Below are positions 1 to 7,446 of a DNA stretch of 52,603 nt, one piece after another. This DNA is from Nitrospirales bacterium. Lineage in GTDB: Bacteria; Nitrospirota; Nitrospiria; Nitrospirales; UBA8639. A program made the position numbers and the translations under genes. Under the pieces are notes generated by a model. The model made no database searches. It was given only the letters and a program-made list of their open reading frames with translations, and was not told where the DNA came from. The number at the start of each line of letters is the position of its first letter. The first letter of the stretch is position 1. The stretch lies in contig BQIZ01000006.1 in assembly GCA_021604365.1 (NCBI GenBank), positions 1 through 52,603 of the forward strand, given 5' to 3'.

Positions 1-60
1 GCTGGCGGCATTTTTCAACACTCCCATGATAACAAAGAGCGTGAAGAGAAGGAGAAGGTG

Positions 61-600
61 ATGGCTTCAGCATTTGGACATGTGGTGGTGGCGTTTGCCA
101 TGGGCAAAAGTCTTTCCTCCCAATTCCACACCTCAAGGTTTTGGTGGTTCACCATGGTCTGTTGCCTCTTGCCGGATGCGGATGTGCTGGGATTGGTGAT
201 TGGGATTCCGTATGAGCATATGTTGGGGCATCGTGGTCTGACGCATTCCATTGTGTTTGCCATGCTGCTGGGATTGGTGGTGCCCCGGTTGGCTGCCCCC
301 ACCATCCGGTATGGAACCAGACGGTATTGGCTGTTTGCTGTGTATTTCTTTCTCGTCACCCTGTCCCATGGGTTCCTGGACGCTCTGACCGATGGTGGAT
401 TTGGCATTGCCTTTTTTGCACCATTTGACTCGACCAGATATTTCCTTCCCTTGAGACCTATATCCGTCTCGCCAATTGGAATCTCGGCCTTTGTCTCCCA
501 TGAGGGAATGCGAGTGCTCCTCAGTGAACTGGTGTGGATTGGCATACCCGTTGCGCTCTGGTTGATTGTGTTAAAAGTCACCGGGAGAACGGCAAGGTAG
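61..600 (+). CDS. YdjM/DUF457-like membrane-bound metal-dependent hydrolase
   Basis: A 179-residue polytopic inner-membrane protein. It shows the hallmark motifs of the YdjM (LexA-regulated, DUF457) family: LPDADVLG near residue 38 and HRGLTHS near residue 58, followed by about four hydrophobic segments and a second histidine pair (LSHGFLDALTDGG). Family members are called metal-dependent hydrolases from these His/Asp motifs, but their substrate is not firmly known. The ORF track starts at a GTG at 58. The ATG at 61 is preferred because GGAG lies 6 bases upstream. It appears to be a single-gene unit; what precedes it is cut off by the window edge. Confidence 0.8.
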   Translation: MASAFGHVVVAFAMGKSLSSQFHTSRFWWFTMVCCLLPDADVLGLVIGIPYEHMLGHRGLTHSIVFAMLLGLVVPRLAAPTIRYGTRRYWLFAVYFFLVTLSHGFLDALTDGGFGIAFFAPFDSTRYFLPLRPISVSPIGISAFVSHEGMRVLLSELVWIGIPVALWLIVLKVTGRTAR

Positions 601-689
601 AGCGCGCAGGGGTAGTCTTACGATTGGAATAGAAAAAAGGGAAAGGGAGAAGAGCATTCTATAGAATCATTCCAATAGCTTCCGCATTG

Positions 690-935
690 TTAGATCAAAA
701 AAAACGAAATTGCCGGGTTTCGGCCCGGCAGCCGAAGTCCTTTTCTTTCGGGAAAAGGACTCAAAATTAATGACGCCCCGCCCGGTCACATCAGATTGAT
801 CGGACGCAAGGCAGAGGAGGGCGGACCAACTCGCAGGGCTCAAACAAGGCCCGCCAGACATGAGAGCGTCCGACCATAGGGCCGGGCAGCAGGCGTCGGA
901 TAATGGGAGAAATAGAGACGACAAAGAAAATTCAT
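690..935. repeat. Structured, hairpin-rich intergenic element next to hipBA
   Basis: This stretch contains consecutive hairpins: GCCGGG-tttcgg-CCCGGC, then AGTCCTTTTC paired with GAAAAGGACT around a short loop. A longer-range pair follows, GATCGGACGC with GCGTCCGACC, enclosing G+C-rich sequence. The 93-codon minus-strand ORF over it has no recognisable protein and is probably incidental. From memory, similar arrangements occur as dispersed elements in proteobacterial genomes; I cannot verify this here. It lies directly upstream of a toxin-antitoxin operon, which fits a horizontally acquired block. Confidence 0.45.
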
Positions 936-1070
936 ATGAGAATGTCACCTCTACTGACTTGCCCCTAAGACAGGAACGCTTGGGAAATTATTTGCATTCA
1001 GGGTAGACCTCTGATTTTAAAAGCAGCGTTTTCCCACTTTCCCGATTCCAGGGCAGGAGAAGCTTTATGG

Positions 1071-1163
1071 GCCAATTCCGATAATTTTATTTTATCTGGT
1101 TTGTCGCATAAAATTTAAATATGCGCCAATTCCGATATTGCAAGTTTATATGAATTGGCGCAT
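1071..1163. promoter_or_regulatory. Probable HipB operator region of hipBA
   Basis: A perfect 12-base inverted repeat, ATGCGCCAATTC (1121-1132) and GAATTGGCGCAT (1152-1163), is separated by 19 bases and ends 22 bases before the hipB start. A third half-site in direct orientation, GCCAATTCCGATA, occurs at 1071-1083 and again at 1124-1136. The sequence between is A+T rich and likely contains the promoter, but I cannot fix the -35 and -10 boxes. HipB dimers are known to autorepress from inverted operator repeats, so this is the natural binding site. The assignment is inferred from position and symmetry. Confidence 0.65.
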
Positions 1164-1185
1164 AATCAAAGTTAAGGAAGTGACG

Positions 1186-1440
1186 ATGATGACCGACCTC
1201 GCACGTAATCCAAAACAGATCGGCAACCTGATTCGCCGGACCCGCAAGAATTTCGGCCTAAGCCAGAGTCAACTTGGCGAGAAGACCGGCCTGCGGCAGG
1301 AGACGATTTCCCTGATCGAGACGGGCAACCCGGCTGCGAAGCTGGAGACGATTCTTGCAGTCCTGGCCGCCCTCGATCTGGAGTTCCGGATCGTGCCTCG
1401 GTCGAAAGGAGGCGCCGCTGATATCGAGGATATTTTCTAA
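1186..1440 (+). CDS. hipB: HipB-like antitoxin, XRE-family repressor
   Basis: An 84-residue DNA-binding protein with a complete XRE helix-turn-helix: IGNLIRRTRK, LSQSQLGEKTGLRQETISLIE, then LETILAVLAALDLEF. It would neutralise HipA and repress its own operon. The track begins at an upstream TTG, but ATG 1186 has AAGGAAG at good spacing, and the upstream reading frame runs through the operator inverted repeat, so 1186 (or the adjacent ATG 1189) is chosen. The stop TAA overlaps the hipA ATG by one base, so the two genes are translationally coupled. The C-terminal tail (ADIEDIF) resembles the flexible HipB tail. Confidence 0.88.
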   Translation: MMTDLARNPKQIGNLIRRTRKNFGLSQSQLGEKTGLRQETISLIETGNPAAKLETILAVLAALDLEFRIVPRSKGGAADIEDIF

Positions 1441-2768
1441 TGTCCCGCCCGCGCCGCCATACGCCGTTACGGGTGTTTCTGAATAACCGACTGGTCGGTC
1501 AACTGAATAAGGCTGCGAGCGGTGCCATTGGCTTTCAGTATGATCTCAGTTGGTTGGAATGGGAGCACGCCTTGCCGATCTCTCTGTCCCTCCCTTTGCG
1601 GGAGGATGCGTACAGGGGGGAGCCGGTCGTCGCCGTGTTTGAAAACCTGTTGCCGGACTCGGACATGCTTCGCCGGAGTGTTGCGGAGAATGTGGGGGCT
1701 GCCGGGACCGATGCCTATAGCCTGCTGGCGGCCATTGGCCGCGACTGTGTCGGGGCTTTGCAGTTTGTGCGCGCCGATGACGATGGCCGCGAAAGCGGCG
1801 ATGCCGCAACCCTGACAGGTGAGGCCGTTAATGACGCTGACATTGAAAAACTCTTAAGAGGACTGGCAAAAGCTCCCCTGGGTCTGAGCCGCGATGAGGC
1901 GTTCCGGATATCAATGGCCGGGGCACAGGAAAAGACGTCATTGCTCAGGCATCAGGGCCGATGGCTCAAACCGCAGGGCATGACTCCGACCACCCATATT
2001 TTTAAAAAGCAGATCGGCCGGTTATCCAACGGCCTCGACCTTTCGGACAGCGTCGAAAATGAATATTACTGCCTAAAGCTGGCATCTGCTTTCGGCCTGC
2101 CGGTCGCAAAGGCCGACATGTATACGTTCGGCAACACACAAGCGCTGGTCATCGAGCGGTTTGACCGGCTCTGGACGAAAAACAACCGTCTGCTGCGTCT
2201 CCCGCAGGAGGATTGTTGCCAGGCCCTGTCGGTACCGCCCACCCGGAAATATCAAAGTCACGGGGGACCGGGAATGGTGCAGATTCTTGATCTGCTCAAA
2301 GGGAGTGATAATCCGGCCGGTGATCAGAAAATTGTGCTGAAGGCCCAAATCCTGTTCTGGATGATTGGCGCGACGGACGGGCATGCCAAGAATTTCAGTA
2401 TTTTTCTCAGTCCCGGTGGCAGTTTTCACCTGACCCCGCTGTATGATGTGCTGACCGCTCAGCCGAGTCTTGATGCGCACCAGATCGAACGCAAGCAGAT
2501 GAAGCTGGCCATGTCGGTCGGTACGAGCTGTCATTATCGCATCGACGAAATCCTCTGGCGGCATTTTATTCAAACCGGAGAAGCGGCAGGGCTCCCGAAA
2601 AACCTTGTACGCGAGGCGATCGAAGATATGGCTGATACCGCTCCAAAGGCGATTGAAACAATTGAAAGCGTATTGCCGGTGGAATTTCCCGAGGCCATTC
2701 ACACATCAGTCAGAAATGCGATCACCGATCGTCTGAGCAAGTTGCGGGTGAGGCAGACAAAGGGATAA
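1440..2768 (+). CDS. hipA: HipA toxin, serine/threonine kinase
   Basis: A 442-residue HipA, close to the E. coli length of about 440. In that family HipA phosphorylates glutamyl-tRNA synthetase, which stalls translation and promotes persistence. The N-terminal Couple_hipA domain (VFENLLPDS near 67) is followed by the kinase fold. The autophosphorylated-serine loop ISMAGAQEKTSLL is intact (Ser158), as are the catalytic loop ATDGHAKN (Asp313, Asn318) and the metal-binding LTPLYDVLT (Asp336). With all key residues present it should be active unless held by HipB. It is encoded directly after hipB with a one-base overlap. Confidence 0.92.
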   Translation: MSRPRRHTPLRVFLNNRLVGQLNKAASGAIGFQYDLSWLEWEHALPISLSLPLREDAYRGEPVVAVFENLLPDSDMLRRSVAENVGAAGTDAYSLLAAIGRDCVGALQFVRADDDGRESGDAATLTGEAVNDADIEKLLRGLAKAPLGLSRDEAFRISMAGAQEKTSLLRHQGRWLKPQGMTPTTHIFKKQIGRLSNGLDLSDSVENEYYCLKLASAFGLPVAKADMYTFGNTQALVIERFDRLWTKNNRLLRLPQEDCCQALSVPPTRKYQSHGGPGMVQILDLLKGSDNPAGDQKIVLKAQILFWMIGATDGHAKNFSIFLSPGGSFHLTPLYDVLTAQPSLDAHQIERKQMKLAMSVGTSCHYRIDEILWRHFIQTGEAAGLPKNLVREAIEDMADTAPKAIETIESVLPVEFPEAIHTSVRNAITDRLSKLRVRQTKG

Positions 2769-2955
2769 GCATGCGTGACAAACAATGGAGGCTCCCTGGC
2801 ATTCCCAGGTGCATGAACCTTTTGTCGGGAAATTGAAAATAAGTCCAGGTCATGTTCAACCGTCGCCTTGACCAAAGACCGGATTTTTATTTGGCATATC
2901 GGGTACAGTTCCGAGTTCTCACGTTGAAGATTTTCACCAATACCTTGCATGTCTG

Positions 2956-3879
2956 ATGGCCTCATCCAATAAAAAAGTTATCTATGCGGCGTTGATCGGC
3001 AATAGCCTTATTGCGATCACCAAATTTGCAGCCTCGGCGATGACGGGAAGTTCGGTGATGTTAGCCGAGGGCATCCATTCCCTGGTGGATACGGGCAATC
3101 AAGGTCTTCTGCTCTATGGTCTCCATCGTGCGAAACGTCCGGCTGATGAGCGCTACCCGTTCGGGTATGGGAAGGAAATCTATTTTTGGAGTTTTGCGGT
3201 GGCCATTATGGTCTTTGCGCTAGGCGCAGGGATCTCTTTGTATGAGGGTGTGTTGCACATTTTGTATCCCGAACCGATTATCAACCCCATGGTCAACTAT
3301 ATCGTCTTGAGTCTCTCTCTCGTATTTGAGGGTGCCGCCTGGTACATGGCCTTCCGGGAATTTTCCCGCGCCAAGGGAAAGTGGTCCTATTTGCAAGCGG
3401 TTCAACGAGGCAAAGATCCGACAATCTTTATGGTCCTATTTGAAGATTCGGCGGCGGTGCTTGGCTTGGCGGTGGCCTTTGTCGGCATTTGGTTGGGACA
3501 GGTCACCGGTATTGTCTATATTGACGGCATCGCGACCTGTATCATCGGGTTGATTTTGGCGGGAATCGCCATGTGGCTCGCGTATGAAACCAAGGGATTA
3601 TTGATCGGCGAAAGTGCCAATAAGGAAGTGGTCCAGAGTATTCGTGACATGGCTAAACAGCTCCCGGGCGTTGAGCATGTGAATGAAGTCCTGACCATGC
3701 ACATGGGGCCCAATTTTATTTTGGTGAATCTGAGTGTGGACTTTCGAGACGGGGTCACGTCCGAAGAGGTGGAGCGCGGCGTGGCCAAATTGGATAAGGA
3801 TATTAAAGTGAAGCACCCTCTTGTGAAACGAGTGTTTGTGGAGGCCGAGGCCCGGCGGGTCCTGAAGGTTTTGGAGTAA
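2956..3879 (+). CDS. Cation diffusion facilitator family metal transporter
   Basis: A 307-residue inner-membrane CDF transporter that should export divalent metals (Zn, Co, Fe or Mn) by proton antiport. Six membrane segments are apparent. The transport-site residues look conserved: HSLVDTGNQ in the second segment (near 43) and FEDSAAVLGLA in the fifth (near 162). The last 90 residues form the usual cytoplasmic ferredoxin-like domain (VQSIRDMAKQLPGVEHVNEV). The sequence is closer to the SLC30A9-like branch (HRAKRPADERYPFGYGKEIYFW) than to FieF or CzcD. Metal specificity cannot be read from the sequence. It appears to be transcribed alone. Confidence 0.87.
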   Translation: MASSNKKVIYAALIGNSLIAITKFAASAMTGSSVMLAEGIHSLVDTGNQGLLLYGLHRAKRPADERYPFGYGKEIYFWSFAVAIMVFALGAGISLYEGVLHILYPEPIINPMVNYIVLSLSLVFEGAAWYMAFREFSRAKGKWSYLQAVQRGKDPTIFMVLFEDSAAVLGLAVAFVGIWLGQVTGIVYIDGIATCIIGLILAGIAMWLAYETKGLLIGESANKEVVQSIRDMAKQLPGVEHVNEVLTMHMGPNFILVNLSVDFRDGVTSEEVERGVAKLDKDIKVKHPLVKRVFVEAEARRVLKVLE

Positions 3880-3942
3880 TGCATCACGGCCTTTGTGTTG
3901 TTATGAATTAGGGGGCATGAGGTAAGAGGGTACGCGATTGTT

Positions 3943-5532
3943 ATGGGTGAAACCCGGGTTGATTTGCTCCATCTGCTGGAAGATTTGCGGGATGCCTATC
4001 CCGGAGCCCTGGAAGAAACCATCCTCACGGAAATCGTGGCCAATTCTCTAGATTCCGGAGCCAGCCGAATTGTCATGGAGGCGAATCCATCAGAGGGCAC
4101 GCTGATGGTGAAGGATAACGGGTCGGGCATGCAGCGGAAGGATTTATCCCGCTATCATGACATTGCCTCCAGCACCAAACGGCGGGGACAGGGGATTGGC
4201 TTTGCCGGTGTGGGGATCAAGCTGGGTTTGTTGGTATGTAAAGAAGTGCTGACGGAAACCAAGCGAGGTCAGACGCACGTCTCGACGACGTGGCATTTAT
4301 CGTCACGGCACCGGGCTCCCTGGAAATGGGTGCCACCCATCGGCATGGTGATCGAACAGGGTACCGCTGTCCGTCTTACATTCCAAAACCTGCTCTCTCC
4401 TTTGTTGGATCAGGGATTTTTAGAGGGTGTTCTTTCCAGGCATTTTCAACCGTTGCTGAATCCCACGTTTTCCACCATCCTGAATGCTCACTATCCCCAC
4501 GGGATAATTTTTGAAATCAATGGGGTAGATCTGCCCCCTCAATGTTTTGAAGCGCCGGAGCATGCGCCTTTGGAAATTCGGCTGGCCCGCAAACGGAAAC
4601 CCTCTGCGGTGGGATATCTGGTGCGAACTGAAAATCCCTTGCCCGAGGATCTTCAAGGATTAGCCATCAGCACCTATGGCAAAGTCATCAAGTCCGGGTG
4701 GGATTGGTTGGGGATTACCCCGCAAGAGCGTGACCGTATTTCCGGCCTCATTGAAGTTCCGGGGCTGGCGGTCAGTCTCACATTGAATAAAGGGGATTTC
4801 ATTCGTGTGGGAGCCCGCGGCGCGACATATTTGGCCTATCGGAAAGCCATCCAGGAAGCGGTTCAACGGCAACTGACAGAATGGGGAGTGGTTGATAGTC
4901 CGGTCGAAGAAACGCCCCCTCGCCAAATCAGACCGCTGGAACGGGATCTTGAGCGAGTGTTGGAAGATCTCTCCGGCCTCTTTCCGCTCCTGGGCTCGTT
5001 GGTCGAACATCGGAAGGGCGGGCAGAAACGGTTACCGTTGGGAACGCCGGGCCCCTATGAGGACATGCGAGCGGTGATGGTTCCCGGAGAAGTCTTGCAG
5101 GATCAGGAAACGGAACCAGATCTCGTCGTTCAACCTCCAGGCAACGAACCCCTAGGTGGGGAGACCGAACATGAGCCTCGCGAGCCGGGAAAAGATGCCT
5201 CGGTGGTGTCGGACTTTCTACTGCCGGACCGAGGCAGCCGAAGAACTCCAGCCCGGTTTGGGCTCGGTATTCAATTTGAAGACCGGGAAGATGATCAGGA
5301 AATCGGGAGATTGGTGGAGTCCACGGTGTGGGTGAATCGTGCTCATCCCGCCTATCAACGGGCGGTGGCGACGCGGTCGGTTGGCTATCATATCGCTCTG
5401 GCGGTGGGATTGGCCTTGGCGCCGCTGGCCGTGGAGGCTTCAAGCGAACATGCCTTTCTCACGGCTTTTCTTTCTTGTTGGGGCGAGGCCAGTCTTCCAA
5501 AGAAGAAGAAATCGAGAGCGGACAAGCGGTAA
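3943..5532 (+). CDS. GHKL (MutL/Hsp90-type) ATPase protein of unknown role
   Basis: A 529-residue soluble protein whose N-terminal 110 residues carry the GHKL ATP-binding fold. The N-box is EIVANSLDSGAS (near 30), the G1 box KDNGSGM (near 58), and the lid/G2 SSTKRRGQGIGFAGVGIKLGL (near 75-95). These are MutL/MORC-like rather than histidine-kinase-like: there is no phosphoacceptor His and no membrane segment. A middle domain (about 170-320) may be a transducer domain. A charged linker follows (about 370-430), then a C-terminal module with VWVNRAHPAYQRAV and a lysine-rich end. It is too short and too different for MutL or HtpG. Function unknown; see findings. Confidence 0.75.
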   Translation: MGETRVDLLHLLEDLRDAYPGALEETILTEIVANSLDSGASRIVMEANPSEGTLMVKDNGSGMQRKDLSRYHDIASSTKRRGQGIGFAGVGIKLGLLVCKEVLTETKRGQTHVSTTWHLSSRHRAPWKWVPPIGMVIEQGTAVRLTFQNLLSPLLDQGFLEGVLSRHFQPLLNPTFSTILNAHYPHGIIFEINGVDLPPQCFEAPEHAPLEIRLARKRKPSAVGYLVRTENPLPEDLQGLAISTYGKVIKSGWDWLGITPQERDRISGLIEVPGLAVSLTLNKGDFIRVGARGATYLAYRKAIQEAVQRQLTEWGVVDSPVEETPPRQIRPLERDLERVLEDLSGLFPLLGSLVEHRKGGQKRLPLGTPGPYEDMRAVMVPGEVLQDQETEPDLVVQPPGNEPLGGETEHEPREPGKDASVVSDFLLPDRGSRRTPARFGLGIQFEDREDDQEIGRLVESTVWVNRAHPAYQRAVATRSVGYHIALAVGLALAPLAVEASSEHAFLTAFLSCWGEASLPKKKKSRADKR

Positions 5533-5629
5533 CATTTCGTCTGAATAGGGAATGGAACTGTTGAAGAATGTAAATGTTCATCAGTTTTGAACCCCGACAT
5601 ATTATTGCGCGGCAATCGAGAGCAATGAG

Positions 5630-5778
5630 GGATGGTTCAAAAAACCCGTCCAGTCCTGTCCTGAGGCCTCTCGAAGGGAAGGCCGCAGCCTGTTTGGTAT
5701 GCGGAGCGTACAGGCGAGTACGTGAGCATGACAAACGGACGAGAATACCGATGGCGGACTTTTTCAATTCTCCCGGAA
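5630..5778. repeat. Dispersed inverted-ended repeat, copy A (diverged)
   Basis: This matches the clearer copy at 12917-13046 in order and spacing. Shared blocks are TTCAAAAA near the left end, AAGGCCGCAG, GCGGAGCGTAC, GAGTACGTGAGC, GACAAA, and TGGCGGACTTTTTCA at the right end. The terminal inverted repeats have decayed here. No transposase is encoded. The overlapping ORF calls on both strands are incidental. Confidence 0.65.
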
Positions 5779-5797
5779 TGACTGGGGGGAGGGATGC

Positions 5798-7111
5798 TCA
5801 ATCTTGATCAGTATTCTCGATTTCCAACACCACAGGGCAATGATCCGAGAGATGCCGATAGGCCAGCGGATAGTTTCCTCGAATACGTTCACAGCCTGCC
5901 ACGGCGCAATAGCCGGTGACCTGGACTTGGGTGACGGTAACTTCCTGCATCTCTTGCGGAACCAGCACATGATCCAGCCAGCCTCCGCGTCCGCGAAAAT
6001 AGTGGGAACATTGCGGATGTAAGGTCAGGTCAGTAAATCCGGGTTTTTCCTTGGCAACTTTCCTGCGCAAGTTTTTCAGTTCGGAGTTCCTTGATTGCCA
6101 ATCGCCGGCACCCATCGTATTGAAGTCCCCGAGTATGACCACATCCCGATCGCGAGTGAGGAAGGGACCTATCGCTTCATCAATCCCGTTCAACGCGTGA
6201 TGTCGATCTTCCACGGCAAAGACGGTGGGACCTGATTTTAAGTGGAGCCCGATCAGATGAAAATCGACTCCCTTGGGTTCTCTGGCTTTCACCCACGCAT
6301 ATTGTCCGGGGCGTAATCCGAAGGTGCAGGCTTGGGTGGCCGATCGGGCTTTCGCATTGAATTGCCACAAGCTTTTAAATTGCGACAAGGAGACGCGGGT
6401 GTCGTTCCACAAGAGACCGACATGATGGTCCTCGGGCCGGCCGCACGGTTGGCGATACCACCGCCATGTGTCCCCGGTCTGTTGATTCAGCGAAGCGATG
6501 ATCTTGTCCCAGGCCTTGGTGGCTTCCGGGGTGGCTAAGCTTTCCTGGACTGCGAGAATATCGATTTGCATCCAACGGATCGCACAGATCAGCCATTCGA
6601 GATCAGTCGGCTCGGCATGATGCTCACTTTGGTCAGCGGGCTGGCCGATGGGAAACCATCGAATATTCCATGTGGCAAGCCGGATCTTGGAAGACGATTC
6701 CGCAACCATACGATTGCCTTGCCTGATGACCGCCTCGCACTCATCCCGGCCGGCCCATACGGCATGCTCGCCCCCCTCAGCCGTCCGGGTATTTTCGGGT
6801 TTGGCCGCTGGTCTCGACTGTGGGGAACCGGCTTTGAGATATTTTTTATGGACCCAGGCCTTGTCATCATTGGGCAAGCGAAGGTAGAGCCATTGGCCGT
6901 TCTGTGCGGTCTGTTCAATGGTGGCCGAAGTCCCCGTCGGGATATGTTTCAGGTAGCTCGGGGACGGGTTGCGATGGACAGGGACTCCAATAGGCTTCGT
7001 GGCTTCAAGCATCACCGCTTGTCCAACCTGAAAATCTTGGGCGAAGGTAATGGACCAGCCACACATGGTGATCCATGTGAAGAGGAAGAATGTACAGAAA
7101 AGTTTACGCAT
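5798..7111 (-). CDS. Secreted SH3-domain endonuclease/exonuclease/phosphatase protein
   Basis: A 437-residue exported protein. An N-terminal signal peptide (MRKLFCTFFLF... ending near TFAQ, residue 25) is followed by a bacterial SH3-like domain (about 28-95, ending WVHKKYLKAG) and then an EEP-superfamily nuclease/phosphatase domain (about 140-435). Diagnostic EEP motifs are LATWNIRWFP, DILAVQES, IGLHLKSG, VVILGDFNTMG and LSDHCPVVLEI, which supply the metal-binding Glu, the general-base Asp/Asn pair and the catalytic His. The substrate (DNA, phospholipid or another phosphodiester) is not evident. It is transcribed alone, convergent with the upstream ATPase gene. Confidence 0.85.
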   Translation of the reverse strand: MRKLFCTFFLFTWITMCGWSITFAQDFQVGQAVMLEATKPIGVPVHRNPSPSYLKHIPTGTSATIEQTAQNGQWLYLRLPNDDKAWVHKKYLKAGSPQSRPAAKPENTRTAEGGEHAVWAGRDECEAVIRQGNRMVAESSSKIRLATWNIRWFPIGQPADQSEHHAEPTDLEWLICAIRWMQIDILAVQESLATPEATKAWDKIIASLNQQTGDTWRWYRQPCGRPEDHHVGLLWNDTRVSLSQFKSLWQFNAKARSATQACTFGLRPGQYAWVKAREPKGVDFHLIGLHLKSGPTVFAVEDRHHALNGIDEAIGPFLTRDRDVVILGDFNTMGAGDWQSRNSELKNLRRKVAKEKPGFTDLTLHPQCSHYFRGRGGWLDHVLVPQEMQEVTVTQVQVTGYCAVAGCERIRGNYPLAYRHLSDHCPVVLEIENTDQD

Positions 7112-7446
7112 GCCCTCTACTTAACAAAACTTGAGCGAGAAATCCAAGCAGGACCTGGAGGCTCCGTCATTCCGTTATAGTCCTTGAACTGATATTCCTT
7201 CTTCTTTCCCCTGTGTGAGATCCGATCGTGGTAATCGGGAATTGACCGGTTGGTATTTCCTGTGTTGTCCGGGAACTCCCGAGCCCTCCCACCGGGCTGG
7301 AAAAACAGCATGTCGAAACGAAGTCATGGTTTCATGCAAGAAGGCGCCAGGACAGGGGAAGGGGTCGGATGTCGGCTTCGAGTATGCCATAATGCATGAA
7401 ATATTTAGACCGTGATCCCCCCACGTTTATTTGAGGAGTCAGCCTG
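7112..7446. other. Intergenic region between divergent EEP gene and fhs
   Basis: No convincing gene is visible; the short ORFs here lack ribosome-binding sites and similarity. It should hold the promoters of both divergently transcribed neighbours. A GAGGAG Shine-Dalgarno lies just before the fhs start. Confidence 0.5.

Noticed and set aside
667-948. 93-codon minus-strand ORF over the structured element
   Set aside because: No ribosome-binding site or family signature; the frame is explained by G+C-rich hairpins.
2073-2702. 209-codon minus-strand ORF inside hipA
   Set aside because: Antisense shadow of a well-supported hipA with intact kinase motifs.
6566-7180. 204-codon plus-strand ORF opposite the EEP gene
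   Set aside because: Shadow frame; the minus-strand protein has a signal peptide and all EEP motifs.
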